Numbered from the stretch's first letter, positions 44,201 to 56,160 are shown. The stretch: 64,000 nt of DNA from Ascarosepion bandense (GCA_037127315.1 JBBBDQ010001613.1:540877-604876), one strand, 5' to 3'. A program made the numbers and translations. Notes: generated by a model not told the origin, from the letters alone.

Positions 44201-46855
44201 CTATAAGTCATGTTAGTTTTCTCAACATTCTCAGCAAAAAATTTAATACAAAACTACAAGACAGTCACAGTTTTAAAAAATTCTCAGCAAAATTTTTAAT
44301 ACAAAACTAGAAGACATTTTTGGTATTTTTAATATTCTCAGCAAAACATTTATTACAAAACTAGAAGACATTTTGAGTTTTCTAAAAATTCTCAGCAAAA
44401 TATTTAATACAAAATTAGAAGACATTTTTTGTTTTCTAAAAATTCTCAGCAAAACATTTAATACAAACTTAGAAGACATTTGTAGTTTTCTAAAAATTCT
44501 CAACAAAACATTTAATCTAAACCTAGAAGACATTTTTAGTTTCCTAACATTCTCTGGAAAACATTTAATACACAACTAGGAGACATTTTTAGTTTTCTAA
44601 AAATTCTCGGCAAAACAATTGATACTAAAGTAGAAGACGTTTGTAATTTTCTAAAATTCTCAACAAAACATTTAATCTTAAACTAGAATACACCTTTAGT
44701 TTTCTAAAAATTCTCAACAAAATATTTAATACAAAACTAGAAGATATTTTTAGTTTTCTGAACATTGTCAGCAAAACATTTAATACAAAATTAGAAGACA
44801 TTTGTAGTTCTCAGCATTTCTCAACAAAACATTTAATACACAACTAAAAGACATTTGTAGTTTTCTGAGAATACTCAGCTAAACATTTAATCTAAAACTA
44901 GAAAACATTTTTAGTTTTCTCAATATTCCCAGCAAAACATTTAATACAAAATAGAAGATATTTCCAGTTCTCTAAAAATTCGCAGCAAAACATTTAATAC
45001 AAGACTAGAAGACATTTACAGTTTTTTTAAAATTCTCAGCAAAACATTTAACACAAAAGTACAAGACATTTACTGTTTTTTAAATATTCTCAGCAAAAGA
45101 TGTAATACAAACGTAGAAGACCTTTGTAGGTTTCTATAAATTCTCAGCAAAACATTTAATAGAAAACTAGAAGACATTTTTCGATTTCTATAAATTCTCA
45201 GCAAAACATTTAATACGAAACTAGAAGACATTTTTAGTTTTCTAAAATTCTCAACAAAACATTTAATCTAAAACTAGAAGATATTTTTTGTTTTCTAAAA
45301 ATTCTCACCAAAATATTTAATACAAAACTAGAAGACATTTTCAGTTTTTAAAAAAATTCTCAGCAAAACATTTAATACAAAACTAGAAGACATTTTTCGA
45401 TTTCTATAAATTCTCAGCAAAACATTTAATACGAAACTAGAAGACATTTTTAGTTTTCTAAAATTCTCAACAAAACATTTAATCTAAAACTAGAAGATAT
45501 TTTTTGTTTTCTAAAAATTCTCAGCAAAATATTTAATACAAAACTAGAAGACATTTTCAGTTTTTAAAAAAATTCTCAGCAAAGCATTTAATACAAAATT
45601 AGAAGAGATTTCCAGTTTTCTAAAGATTCTCAGGAAAACATTTATCACAAAACTAGAAGACATTTTCAGTTTTTTAAAAATTCTCAGCAAAAGATTTAAT
45701 ACAAAACAAAAAGACATTTTTAGTTTTCTAACAATTTTCAGCAAAACGTTTAATACCAGACTAGAAGACATTTTTAGTTTTCTAAACATTCCCAGGAAAA
45801 CATTTAATACAAAACTAGAAGACATTTGCAGTTCTCCAAATATTCTCAGAAAAACATTTAATACAAAACTGGGAGACATTTCCAGTGTTTTAACATTCTC
45901 AGCAAAGCATTTAATACAAAACTAGAAGAAATGTTTTGTTTTCTATAAATTCTCAGCAAAACATTTAATACTAAACTATAAGACATTTGTAGTTTTCTAA
46001 AAATTCTCAGCAAAATATTAAACATAAAACTAAAAGTTATTTTTAGTTTTCTAAACATTGTCAGTGAAACATTTAATACAAAACTAGAAGACGTTTATAG
46101 TTTACTAAAAATTCTCAACAAAACATTTAATCTAAATCCAGAAGAGATGTTTAGTTTTCCAGACATTTTAAGTAAAACATTTAATACAAAACTGGAAGAC
46201 ATTTTTAGTTTTCTAGAATTTCTCAGCAAGATATTTAATACAAAACTAGAAGACATTTTAGTGTCCTAAACATTCTCAGCAAAATATTTAATGCAAAACT
46301 AGAAGACATTTGTAGTTTCCTAAAGATTCTCAACAAATATTTTAATACAAAACTAGAAGGCATTTGTAGTTTTCTAAAAATTCTCAGCAAAACATTTAAT
46401 CTCAACTAGAAGAAATTTTAACATTCCCAGCAAAACATTTAATACAAAATTAGAAGAGATTTGTAGTTTTCTAAAAATTCCCAGCAAAATATTTAATAGT
46501 AAACTAGAAGACATTTGTAGTTATCTAACCATTATCAGCAAAACATTTCATACAAAACTAGGAGACGTTGGTAGTTTTCTAACCATTCTCAATAAAACAT
46601 TTAATCTAAAACTAGAAGACATTTTTAGTTTTTTAAAATTCTCAGCAAAACATTTAATCTAAAACTAGAAGACATTTATAGTCTCCTAAAAATTATCAGC
46701 AAAACAATTAATCCAAAACTAGAAGACATTCTTAGTTTTCCAGACATTCTCAGCGAAACAATTAACACACAACTAGAAGACATTTATAGTTTTCTAGAAA
46801 TTCTCCGCAAAACATTTAATACAAAAGTATAAGATATTTGTAGTTTTCTGAAATA
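41290..46855 (-). repeat. 54-bp satellite, about 100 units
   Basis: Plus-strand consensus CTCAGCAAAACATTTAATAC, AAAACTAGAAGACATTTTTA, GTTTTCTAAAAATT. Because 54 is 18 codons, long open frames appear on both strands (minus 18-residue repeat MSSSFVLNVLLRIFRKLK). Units are heavily diverged with single-base indels breaking every frame, so coding is unlikely. 41799-42170 is the most homogeneous part. Both flanks belong to element D (see 27536-28015). Confidence 0.97.
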
Positions 46856-47654
46856 GAAAAGAATAAAAACAAAAAATTCATTAAAATCTGATTAAACCAA
46901 CTTTCTCAGTGTAACTGAACATTAACTTGTATCCAGCAATCGGTAGTGTCTTACCTGAAGATGCCCTATCTTCCGCCTGATTTCCAAAACTTACACTTTT
47001 TTTCCCTTTAAGAAATAATTCTATGACTTCTCTTTTAGACGAGATTTCAGAAACATAACTTTTGAGATATGGAAGTTATACTTGTGCATCGTTTATTTTT
47101 GCATGTCGCCCGCATTTTTCATGTGCTGGCCAATCGATTGGACCTCTTCGGCCGATCTGTTTCTCAGGAAAATATTTCATCAAGGTTCTCACAAATACCA
47201 TAGTCATAATAAACACCATTGTAATAATATTACCGATACAGAAATCTATTCCACCCGCTTTTGAACCACCCTGCATATATATTAGGTATAATATATTTGC
47301 CTATTCCACCCTACAAGAAAGTGGATGTGACACAAGTCCGTGGTTTATATGGGAATCCAGGATGCGTACCAACGGGCAAGGCACAAAAATTACCTGGCAC
47401 ATTTTGTGGGGGACCCAAGTCATCACTCAGCTGCGTCTCTGTCCTCGAAGACAGAGTGCTGCTCAGTTGTAGCTCTGTCTGAGGACAGGTATGCAATTGA
47501 GAAAAATTATACTGTGAGATGACCGGTCTCGGGGAACAGTCTCTCAAGGCTGAGCCACCCTACGGCACTAGAGGGGTGAACCAGGTGCTCGTCAACGGGG
47601 CCAAGCGCGACCGGCGGTTGTGAGGACGGAGTAATTTTATATTACGTATAATAT
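46856..47654. other. Element D flank, then unassigned sequence
   Basis: 46856-46920 (AAAATCTGATTAAACCAACT, CTCAGTGTAACTGAA) continues element D. From 47050 to 47640 the sequence is GC-richer with several overlapping open stretches (e.g. 47062-47472) but no recognised domain. CTCTGTCCTCGAAGACAGAG (47438-47457) is a perfect hairpin with 8-bp arms. Confidence 0.4.
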
Positions 47655-47955
47655 ACCAGTCAGTTAAGTGCCACAAGTGGCACACGCTTGGGCGATCAGA
47701 TGTTGAAAGACACATGTCTAACTGTTCGAAACGTTTTTCCGCAGTAAGTTGCCTTTACTTTCTGTGTTAGACTGGCTGCTAATCAAGGCTATAGAACCCA
47801 ATCTGTCATGCTATTTAGCCCATAGCTAGGAGAAGAGACAGACGAGTTAATAGCTTTCCCAAAATTATTTGCGCGTAAGTGAATGCAATGAATTCGACTG
47901 AAATTCGAACTCGTCACTCTGATTTCTCATTCCGAGCCGGTATCCACGGATGGAT
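47655..47955 (-). mobile_element. tRNA-derived SINE, full monomer, diverged
   Basis: Minus-strand copy from the 3' terminus (CAGTCAGTTAAGTGCCACAA in plus sense) to the tRNA-like head (GAAATTCGAACTC...CCGGTATCCAC). More diverged than the dimeric copies. Confidence 0.8.
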
Positions 47956-48174
47956 TCGATTCACTGAATTCGGATCGCGAATTGTCAGTGTATAATTTTC
48001 ATCTATGGATAAGTTCTGAATTAAGTGCATTGACTAGGAAGGAGATTGAAAAATAGATATTTGTCATCTAAAATGTTTCTTTTATTCTACAGACCCATTT
48101 ATCTACGTAGATACATACTTTCTGCTTCTCTGCAACTAGCTATACATACGCACGAACATACATTGATCAGTTAT

Positions 48175-48545
48175 TCGCGGATTCAGTTATCCGCGGATTC
48201 AATTATTCGCGGATTCAATTATTCGCGGATCCTGTTATCAGTTTATATAATTATTCCCGAATTCAATTATTCGCGGATTCGGGAATAAGTATATCCGCAG
48301 AGAACAGGATCCGCGAATATTTGAATCCGCGAATAATTGAATCCGCGAATAACTTTTCTAAAAGTTAAATTATTCGCGGATTGTTATTCGCTGGTCTAGT
48401 GACCCGCGGATTTCAATTATTCGCGGATTCAGTTATTCGCGGATTCAGTTATCCGTGGTTTCAATTATCCGTGGTTTCAATTATTCGCGGATTCAACTAC
48501 TCGCGGATCCACTTTGCTGATTCAGTTATCTGCGGTCAACATGCT
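48175..48545. repeat. ATTCGCGGATTCAATT minisatellite with inverted segment
   Basis: About 15 units of TTATTCGCGGATTCAA. 48170-48280 and 48370-48540 are in one orientation and 48280-48345 in the opposite (GAATCCGCGAATAATTGAAT). Such CGCGGATT words are typical of pogo/Tigger-type transposon ends, but no transposase is seen. Confidence 0.85.
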
Positions 48546-48859
48546 AAAATAAATGATTCATGAATATTACATCCATATCTCAAAGGTTATGCTTCTGAAA
48601 TCGCATCTATGCCAATAATAAACCTTAAAATTATTTCTTTAAGGAAAAAAGTGTAAGTTTTAGGAAATCAGGCATGTTTATATAAGACCGATTGCTGTTT
48701 ACAAGAGGATGTAAAAGATCAACATCGACTTATTTATTAGGATAAGGCTCTTCACATCTTCTGTCCTTTCAATCAAGCGACCAGGTTTCGAGTCATGGAC
48801 TTTGCTTGCAGTATCAAAAAAGACGATTGCAGATGTACGAAAGGAAGAAAGTACAGTCA

Positions 48860-49297
48860 GATTTGAGTTTAATTTTTTTTGTTTTATGGCATATCAACAC
48901 CTCTGTGGGTTATTTAATGCCAAAAAGGAGGCTTTTTAAGGTATTTTTTAATATTCGGTTATAATGAGAAGGTTTATTTAGTCAGATTTTTATTATTTTT
49001 TTATTTTTATTATTTTTTATTTCAGAAAACTAAAAATGTCCTTTAGTCTTGCATTCAAAAATGTTTTACTGGGAATAATCTTCCCTTCAAAAATGTATAT
49101 TTGTCTACAAAAGTCTATTTTTATGTACACTACAGTCCATAACTATTAGGCAACCCCAGTGTTATAAAAAATATGTATTTCATACTATTTTTAGTATTTG
49201 TTGCCAATTGGATAATTCTAAATGAAAATAGAATGGTTCTTTTGTTATTATTACTTTGCAAAATTTTATAAGGCAAATAGCGACAATTTACCCATCG

Positions 49298-49355
<58 letters not shown>

Positions 49356-49975
49356 TACCGACCATAATTATTAGATCACTCCAGCTTTTGTAAGAAATGA
49401 TGTATTTCATATTATTTTTATTATTTATTGCCAAGTGAATATTTCTAAATAAAAATACAATGGTTCTTTCGTTAATACCGCACAATAACAAGTGCATGAA
49501 ATGAATTTATAAATATTTAATAATTACTTATATTGCAGTTTCATCAATGAAAGAATGAAGAAAATTTAGGATGATTCGGATGAGTTCATCTTTGCTTCCT
49601 TGCTTTGTAAAATTTTGCAAAGTAATAATAACAAAAGAACCATTCTATTTTTATTTAGTATTATCTACTTAAAAACATTATGAAATACGTTATTTCTTTT
49701 AAAAAAACTGGGGTGACCTAATCATTATGGCGAATAGTGTTTATATTTCTGTAAAAGTGTATTTTTATACTTTCATAGTGTTTTGACCCCTGTTTGGGAG
49801 CTAACTATTTGCCCATAGCTGGGACCCTAACAGGTACTACCACTCCGGGTTAGGATGGACCTGAGAACAACAGCAATTAAGTAGTGGTTCCATGCTCCTC
49901 AAAACCTTTCAATCTGAGGCCGGATGCAGTTTACCATCATGCCCAGGACCTACAAGCTGTCAGGGCTACGGGACC
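48860..49975 (-). repeat. Dispersed element 'D', copy 2, split by a MITE
   Basis: Reverse complement of 48860-49129 matches 27720-28015, including one 54-bp unit (CAGTAAAACATTTTTGAATG, CAAGACTAAAGGACATTTTT, AGTTTTCTGAAAT). 49746-49975 matches 27536-27720. The two halves are separated exactly by the MITE at 49130-49745. Confidence 0.75.
49130..49745. mobile_element. Tc1/mariner-type MITE with about 150-bp inverted repeats and a nested copy
   Basis: Left arm 49132-49285 (CACTACAGTCCATAACTATT) is the inverse of about 49594-49742. A second forward arm lies at 49352-49500 (CACTACCGACCATAATTATT) after (TA)n at 49301-49350. The ends resemble Tc1-type termini. Non-coding. It interrupts element D. 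Confidence 0.7.
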
Positions 49976-50180
49976 AAAGAATACTTGAGGACGAAGTTCC
50001 AGTAATATCGACAAATATGATCAGATCAGAACCTACCGTGAACGTCGTAAATAGAAATCACAATTAACTAAGATTAGTATGACCCCTGATGAGGAACAGA
50101 TTCACAGCAGTATTAATTGAATGCATGTTAACAATTGTCTATTGTGATTCCTAGTAGTACGTTTGAATTCTTGTAGTTGG

Positions 50181-50376
50181 GTCAGTCAGTTATGGGCCAT
50201 ACGGGATACACGATTGGGCGATCATGTCTCGAAAGAGACATAACTGACTGGGTAGAAGATTATCCCGCAGTACGCAGCAGAGGGAGGAGAGATTTATTAT
50301 ATTATTACGTTGTAATTATTGGGGAATCAGTTTATTACTTCATAACAATAGAAAACCGATCCCTCACTTTATGACC
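50181..50376 (-). mobile_element. Truncated SINE body plus hairpin module
   Basis: SINE 3' end and stem-loop (CATGTCTCGAAAGAGACATA) to about 50278, a deletion, then linker and hairpin H (about 50317-50370). The head monomer is replaced by the RTE composite that follows. Confidence 0.7.
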
Positions 50377-50384
50377 ATTAGCTA

Positions 50385-50930
50385 TCTCTTCCTGATGCTC
50401 AGTATTAATTTACTTTTCGCTTCCATTATTTCCGAAAACTCATCATTGCTTACATGCTCGATCCATGATATCCGCAGCATCCTTCTGTAGAAACATATTT
50501 CAGTTGCGTCAAGTTTCTCCGTCATCTTTGAGGATATTGTCCAGCATTCACTGCCATATTGAAGAACTGACATCGCATAGCAATCTAGTAATCTCTTCTT
50601 TGTTTCTAGCGAAATTGTCATGTTTCTTAATACTCTTCTCAGCTCCTGGAATGCATCCTAGTGCTTTTTGGATCTCAGGAATATAAATGTATGGAAACTG
50701 CTGTGACCATAAAGTGAGGGGTCAGTTTATATATTGATTTTAATATGGAACTGATCCCCACTTTATATCCAGTATGCTTCTGTAGAACCACATTTCAGCT
50801 GCTTCAAGTTTTTCCTTCATCTTTGATGATATTGTCCAACATTCACTGCCATATTGAAGAACTGACATCACATAGCAATCCAGTAATCTCTTCTTTGTTT
50901 CTAGTGAAAGATTCCTGTCCCTTCACTCCG
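50385..50930 (-). mobile_element. RTE-like LINE fragment / hairpin / RTE fragment composite, copy 2
   Basis: 50385-50661 encodes SLETKKRLLDCYAMSVLQYG and ECWTISSKMTEKL in minus sense. 50683-50765 is hairpin module H (AAAGTGAGGGGTCAGTTT ... AACTGATCCCCACTTT). 50773-50912 is the second RTE piece. Same architecture as 31183-31908. Confidence 0.75.
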
Positions 50931-51127
50931 ATACACTTCGGTAAAGTTTTCTTCCGTTAATTTACAACACCTCAAAGGTAACAGATGAATTTATCTTTAG
51001 TAATACTAGCCGAACCTCTCCCCCATCCAGAAAAAGAATAAAGAAATAAACATTACCCTCACCCGATTTATTTATGATGACCAACTATTATTTAAAATCT
51101 GATGATCTTACGTAGTGGGTGCCGTCT

Positions 51128-51748
51128 ATTCAGTCAGTTAAGTGCCATACGTGATACATGCTTTGAGCGATCATGTCTCGAAAAAGACATGACTGACTGG
51201 GCAGAAAATTATCCTGCAGTAGGTTGACATTGCTTTCTGCGGTAGATTAGTTGCCAGCCAAGGCTATAGAACCCAATCTGTCCTGTTATTTGACTCATAG
51301 CTAGAGAGAGAAGAGATGTATTATATTATTACGTAGTAATTAGTGGGTGACCAGTTTATTGCTTGATAACAATAGAGAACCGATCCCCCACTTTATAACC
51401 AGTAGAAGCCTTAATCATGATTCCAACTATTATATTCAGTCAGTCAGTTAAGTGCCATACATGATACACGCTTGGGCGATCATGTCTCGAAAGAGACATG
51501 ACTGACTGGGCAGAAGATTATCCCGCAGTAGGTTGCCATTGCTTTCTGAAATAGACTGGTTTCCAGCCAAGGCTATAGAACCCAATCTGTCCTGTTATTT
51601 AACCCATAACTGGGGGTACGTGACGGATTAATACTTTTCCCAAGGTTATTTGTGCGTAAATGAATGCAAGGAATTCAACTGGAATTTGAACTCGTTTCCC
51701 CGATTTCTCGTTCCGAGCCGATATCCACTGCACCACAACGCACATCAA
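51128..51748 (-). mobile_element. Dimeric tRNA-derived SINE with hairpin linker, copy 3
   Basis: Head plus body 51748-51434, hairpin linker about 51341-51395, headless body 51320-51128. Close in sequence to copies 1 and 2. Confidence 0.8.
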
Positions 51749-52046
51749 GTACTAGGAAAAAATGCTCGTCTGAATAGTTACAATAGCAATAATATAATCA
51801 ATCAATATTTACTTATCCCAGGATGAAATAGATTCTTATACAATCAAACAGAATAATTAGCGAATATTTTTCTAACTGAACTAAATAAATGTTTATGAAC
51901 TCAAATAGAATAATCTTCCTGGCTTAACCAAACAAATGATTATTTTCTCAAAAATAATTTAAAAAAAAAAAGACTGATTTCGACATTAAATAATGTAAAT
52001 AACATTTGGTGGGATCATTTTGAAGTATTTGAAACCGAAAACCACC
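51749..52046. other. Unassigned AT-rich stretch
   Basis: Nothing recognised; would be 3' UTR if the exon at 52047-52205 is real. Confidence 0.35.
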
Positions 52047-52205
52047 TCAGGCAGCTCGTCTTCCTTTGTGGCGCTTAAACCGTTCATCGTAACCTTCAAC
52101 TTCTTCTGTGTAGATAACCATGCTGTACGCAATGGCATTTGAAAGCTGTCTGTCTGTCAGATCTTTCAGTACGTTACCATTGCCAACAAACACGCCTCGG
52201 ATCGT
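52047..52205 (-). CDS. Possible terminal exon of an unidentified host gene
   Basis: Reading minus strand, TTTAGTTGTCAG just before 52205 resembles a splice acceptor. It is followed by 52 codons (TIRGVFVGNGNVLKDLTDRQ ... FKRHKGRRAA) ending in TGA at 52049-52047. The codon choice is balanced and the peptide is not low-complexity, unlike everything around it, and has a basic C-terminus. I do not recognise the protein. An open frame continues upstream of the proposed acceptor only to 52238. It could equally be an unspliced chance frame or an old pseudogene piece. Confidence 0.35.
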   Translation of the reverse strand, partial: TIRGVFVGNGNVLKDLTDRQLSNAIAYSMVIYTEEVEGYDERFKRHKGRRAA

Positions 52206-52641
52206 CTGACAACTAAACGTTGCAAATGAGCCGATCAACGAAAGAGATTGAGCCGTGGTGGGTATGAAAGGTTCTTAATTCATTCTTCTCTTCAGAAATC
52301 ATGATCATTATGTGTGGTATCATCTTTGCCACAGGGTAATTTTAAGTGCCTGATTATCAAGTCCCCGCCGGGGTCGATGAGTAAAAAGTGCACGGTAGGA
52401 GAGTTATGTATGCACGTTTTGGACGTCTCGCTTAGATAGAGAGATGTATGCGACGGATACGTGCAGTTATGCTCAAAGTAAACCTTTGTAGATCTGAGGC
52501 CCAGGAATTGTGCTCACGGGATTTTCGGTACCCTTCTTTGTCATCCGCAACTTTATATTTCTTCGATTTGCAGGTCCTTATAATTTAACAGTTTATATTT
52601 CATTTTAGAAACATTATTACTACTACTACTACTATGGATGT
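52206..52641. other. Unassigned stretch
   Basis: No gene or repeat recognised; (ACT)n at about 52619-52634. Confidence 0.35.
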
Positions 52642-53206
52642 GTGCTGTTGTGTAGTGGATATCGGCTCGGAACGAGAAATCGGAGAGCCGAGTTCGAATT
52701 CCAGTCAAATTCGTTGCATTCACTTACGCGCATGTACCCTTGGAAAAGGTACTAATCCATCTCTTCCCTCCAGCTATGAGTCAAATAACAGACAGACTGG
52801 GTTCTATAGCCTTGGTTGTCAACCAGTCTATCACAGAAAGTAATGGCAACCTACTGCAGGATAATCTTCTGCCCGGTCAGTCATGTCTCTTTCAAGACAT
52901 GATCGCCCAAGCGTGTCTCACGTATGGCTATGGCACTTAACTGAGTGATTGTATATAATAGTTGGAATCATGATTAAGGCTTCTTCTGATCTTAAAGTGG
53001 GGGATCGGTTTTCTATTGTTATGAATTAATAAACTAATTACTACGTAATAATATAATACATCTCTTTTTCTTCTAGCTATGAGTCAAATAACAGGAGGGA
53101 TTGTGTTCTATAGCCTTGGCTGGCAACCAGTCTACAGCAGAAAATAATGGCAACCTACTGCGGGATAATTCTCTACCCAGTCAGCCATGGCACTTAACTG
53201 ACTGGT
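52642..53206 (+). mobile_element. Dimeric tRNA-derived SINE with hairpin linker, copy 4
   Basis: Plus orientation: head GTTGTGTAGTGGATATCGGC with GAGTTCGAATTCC, body to about 52953, linker with one hairpin arm AAAGTGGGGGATCGGTTTTC (the other arm has lost GATCCCCCA), then headless body 53057-53206. Confidence 0.8.
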
Positions 53207-53221
53207 TTCTACTACTATTAT

Positions 53222-53506
53222 CATTATTGTTGTTGTTGTTGTTGTTGTTGATATTTCTGACATGAGGTATTGCAGTTATTTACACCATTTACATTTAGGA
53301 ACATGACACAGAAGATAAAAGCATTAGTTGGATCCAGTGACTTGACCCAAAGTGTTGTGAGTTCAATACCTCGCTACAGCAGTGGTGAACAAAAAAGAAA
53401 ACTTCTAATTGAGTTAAAGTCGGATAACTAATAACCAGATATCTGGAAGAGGCATGACTCATGAACTAGAACAATCCATCCCCACTGCACACAACGCACA
53501 TCTTGG
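53222..53506. other. (TTG)n and unassigned sequence
   Basis: (GTT)n at about 53229-53250; nothing else recognised. Confidence 0.4.
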
Positions 53507-53812
53507 TAATTCAGTCAGTTAAGTGCCATACGTGAAACACGTTGGGCGATCATGTCTCGAAAGAGACATGACTGACTGGGCAGAAGATTATACCGCAGAA
53601 GGTTGCCATTGCTTTCTGCGGTAGACTGGTTGCCGGCCAAGGCTATAGAACACAATCTGTCCTGCTATTTAACCCATAACTGGAGGGAAGAGACGGATTA
53701 ATACTTTTCCCAAGGGTATTTGCGCGTAAGTGAATGCAATGAATTCAACTGGAATTCGAACTCGGCTCCCCGATTTCTCGTTCCGAGCCGATATTCACTG
53801 GACCACAACGCA
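53507..53812 (-). mobile_element. tRNA-derived SINE, full monomer
   Basis: Complete minus-strand copy with intact stem-loop (CATGTCTCGAAAGAGACATG in plus sense) and readable tRNA-like head at 53812-53745. It borders the degenerate 48-bp satellite. Confidence 0.85.
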
Positions 53813-53816
53813 TATC

Positions 53817-53945
53817 CTAATTACCGTATCTTTTAAAGGTTCCGTTTATTATGTATTACTCCCGATAATTACCGGATCTTCTAAACGTTACCATAATTTA
53901 CACAATCGTCTTGATAATTGCCGTATCTTCCAAAGGTTCACTTAA
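53817..53945 (+). repeat. Degenerate 48-bp satellite units, left outpost
   Basis: CGATAATTACCGGATCTTCT and TAATTGCCGTATCTTCCAAA match the degenerate form of the 48-bp unit that resumes at 55388, on the far side of the LINE insertions. Confidence 0.75.
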
Positions 53946-53949
53946 TTAC

Positions 53950-55040
53950 TTGTTCTTCTTTTATGTGCGCTGTCCCTTCAGGACGTAGGCGGTCATGGCC
54001 TTCCACGTTTCCCTATCCCGGGTGGCTCTGAGCACGCTTTCTCCTGTTACACCATGCAATCCTCGTTCTGTCATCCACCTTATCAGGTCCTTTAATTTGT
54101 TATCCGTTGCTTTCCCCTGACTCTTTTCCCCTCTATCTGGCCTGTTAGTATCAGATTCTCCAAGCCTTCCTTCCTCATTGCGTGTCCCAGGAACTTCAGC
54201 TGTCTCTTCCTGATGCTCATTATTAATTTCCTTTTCGTTTCCATCATTTCTAAGACCTCATTATTGCTCACATGCTCGATCCATGATATTCTCAGCATCC
54301 TTCTGTAGAACCACATTTCAGTTGCTTCAAGTTTTTCCTTAATCTTTGATGATATTGTCCAGCATTCACTGCCATATTGAAGGACGGGCAGCACGTAGCA
54401 ATCCAGTACTCTTTTCCTTGTTTCTAGCGAAATTGTCCTGTTTCTTAATACTTTACTCAACTTCTGGAATGCTTCCTTCGCCATGCCAATTCGCCTTCGG
54501 ATCTCTGTGTCGCACTTTCCATCTTCTGTTATAACGCTTTCCAGGTATTTAAATTTTTGTACCTGCTTGATTCTGGTATACCCGACCTGTATTTGGCATT
54601 TTGGGCTGCCCTTTTTACTGATGACCATGCATTCGGTTTTCGTGCAGTTTATTTCTAGTCCTTTCTTGTTACTTTCTTCTGCTACCTTCTGTAGGTGGTC
54701 TTGTAGTTTCCTTTCTGTGTCTGCTATCAGCACTGTATCATCTGCGTACCTTAGGTTGTTTAAGTTGTAGCATCCGATTACGAATCCAGGCATAATTTGT
54801 AGGGTCCTTAAAATATTCTCGCTGTACAAGTTGAACAGATCCGGTGAAAAGACACATCCCTGTCTTACACCCCTTTCTATCGTTCTATATCTACTCAATC
54901 CATTACCTGTGCATATGCAAGCGGTTTGCAGCCAGTAAAGATTCTTGATTACTCTCAAGTCTTTCCCAAATAGGTCCAGGCTGCCGAGCATCTCCATCAG
55001 TTTTTTGTTCGTCTTATTAATTAGCGTATCTCTTTTAGCC
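53950..55040 (-). mobile_element. RTE-like LINE 3' fragment with open RT frame (316 codons)
   Basis: An open minus-strand frame from 55042 to 54092 covers much of the RT palm and C-terminus of an RTE-like element: RGVRQGCVFSPDLFNLYSE, LRYADDTVLIAD (catalytic YADD intact), TECMVISKK, GSECWTISSK and RKRQLKFLGHAMRKEGLENL. The 5' half (endonuclease and the first RT boxes) is missing. The 3' end lies near 53950 with a short TTCTTC tail remnant. The frame stops at QRITN, before the usual C-terminus. Its 5' junction abuts a CR1/L2-like LINE tail in the opposite orientation. Confidence 0.85.
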
Positions 55041-55047
55041 AAACGAC

Positions 55048-55387
55048 AATTCTACTCCTGCAGCTTCCTCTCTCGCACTTCCCGCCTGTGGAACTCACTC
55101 CCGTATTCTTGCTTTCCTGACGGCTACAACCTCCAGAAATTTAAATGCAAAGTCAATACTCATCTATTAAGTTCTGGCCTCTAGCTCTCTCCCCTCCCCT
55201 GTATAACCTTCCCTTTCTCTCCACCTATGTATCTGTCACGCACCTGCTTTCTCAGCTTTCTATTGTCCCTTTCTAACTAGTTTGTACTCCTCACTCTTTT
55301 CTAATTAATCTTGTTACATTTATGTAACCCCCTGCACATCAGTGGCGTTTCCGCCTTGCTCGGGGTGAAATGATTAAAAAAAAAAAT
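55048..55387 (+). mobile_element. CR1/L2-like LINE 3' end, second copy
   Basis: Encodes FYSCSFLSRTSRLWNSLPYS, CFPDGYNLQKFKCKVNTHLL, then 3' UTR and GTGGCGTTTCCGCCTTGCTC...ATGATTAAAAAAAAAA. Same start point as 27167 and 56161. Confidence 0.75.
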
Positions 55388-56155
55388 TAGGTATTAGTCT
55401 CGATAATTATGTTTTTTTAAAGGTTCACATAATCTAGGTATTTGATTCTGTAATTACCGTATCTTCTACAGGTTTACATATATATTAATCTCGATAATTT
55501 TCGATTCTTTTAAATGTTAGCATAAGCAGAAATTAATCTCGATAATTATTGTATCTTGTAAAGTTTCACAAATTTAATTACCGTCTCTTCACTTAATTAG
55601 ACTCGATATCCTATAATTTAAATAATAATTTAATTCACATAATTTAAATATAATCTCGACAATTGCAAAATCTTCTGAAGCCCCAATTAATTTAGGTATG
55701 AATCTCAATAATTTAAGTGGCTTCTGAAGTTTCACATAATTTTGGTATTAGTTTCGATAATTAACGTATTTTTTAAATTTTCACATCATTTAGGTTCAGA
55801 TAATTCAGCTATTAGATACGTGATTTAGGTATTAGACTTGATAATTAAGGTATCTTCCAAATTTTCACCTAATTACGTATTGGTCTCGAAATTTACTGTA
55901 TCTTATAAAGGCTCAAGTAATTAAAGTATTATTCTAGACAATTAACGTATCTTATAAAGGTTCTCATAATTTATTTATTGGTCTCGATAAGTACCGTATC
56001 GTCTAAGGGTTCACATAATTAGGTATTAATCTCAATAATTACAGTGGCTTCTAAAGTTTCACATAATTATATATTCGTCTCGATAATTACCGTATCTTTT
56101 AAAGGTTCACATAACTTAGATCCCACCCTTTTACAGTGAAACCGATGAAATGTAA
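55388..56155 (+). repeat. Degenerate 48-bp satellite units
   Basis: Repeated but diverged TTAGGTATTAGTCTCGATAA, TT-ACCGTATCTTCTAAAG, GTTCACATAATT. Related to the homogeneous core right of 56870. Confidence 0.8.
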
Positions 56156-56160
56156 CCGCA

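Noticed and set aside
41312..46058. Many minus-strand frames with an 18-residue repeat, resembling a repeat protein
   Set aside because: The 54-bp satellite period keeps frames open by arithmetic; single-base indels break them every few hundred bases and the plus strand is open too.
47062..47472. 136-codon plus-strand frame
   Set aside because: Several frames overlap on both strands, composition is ordinary and no domain is recognisable; flanked by repeats.
50080..50130. Second hammerhead candidate at CTGATGAGGAACAG
   Set aside because: Core CUGAUGA present but no GAAA box or pairing stem II follows.
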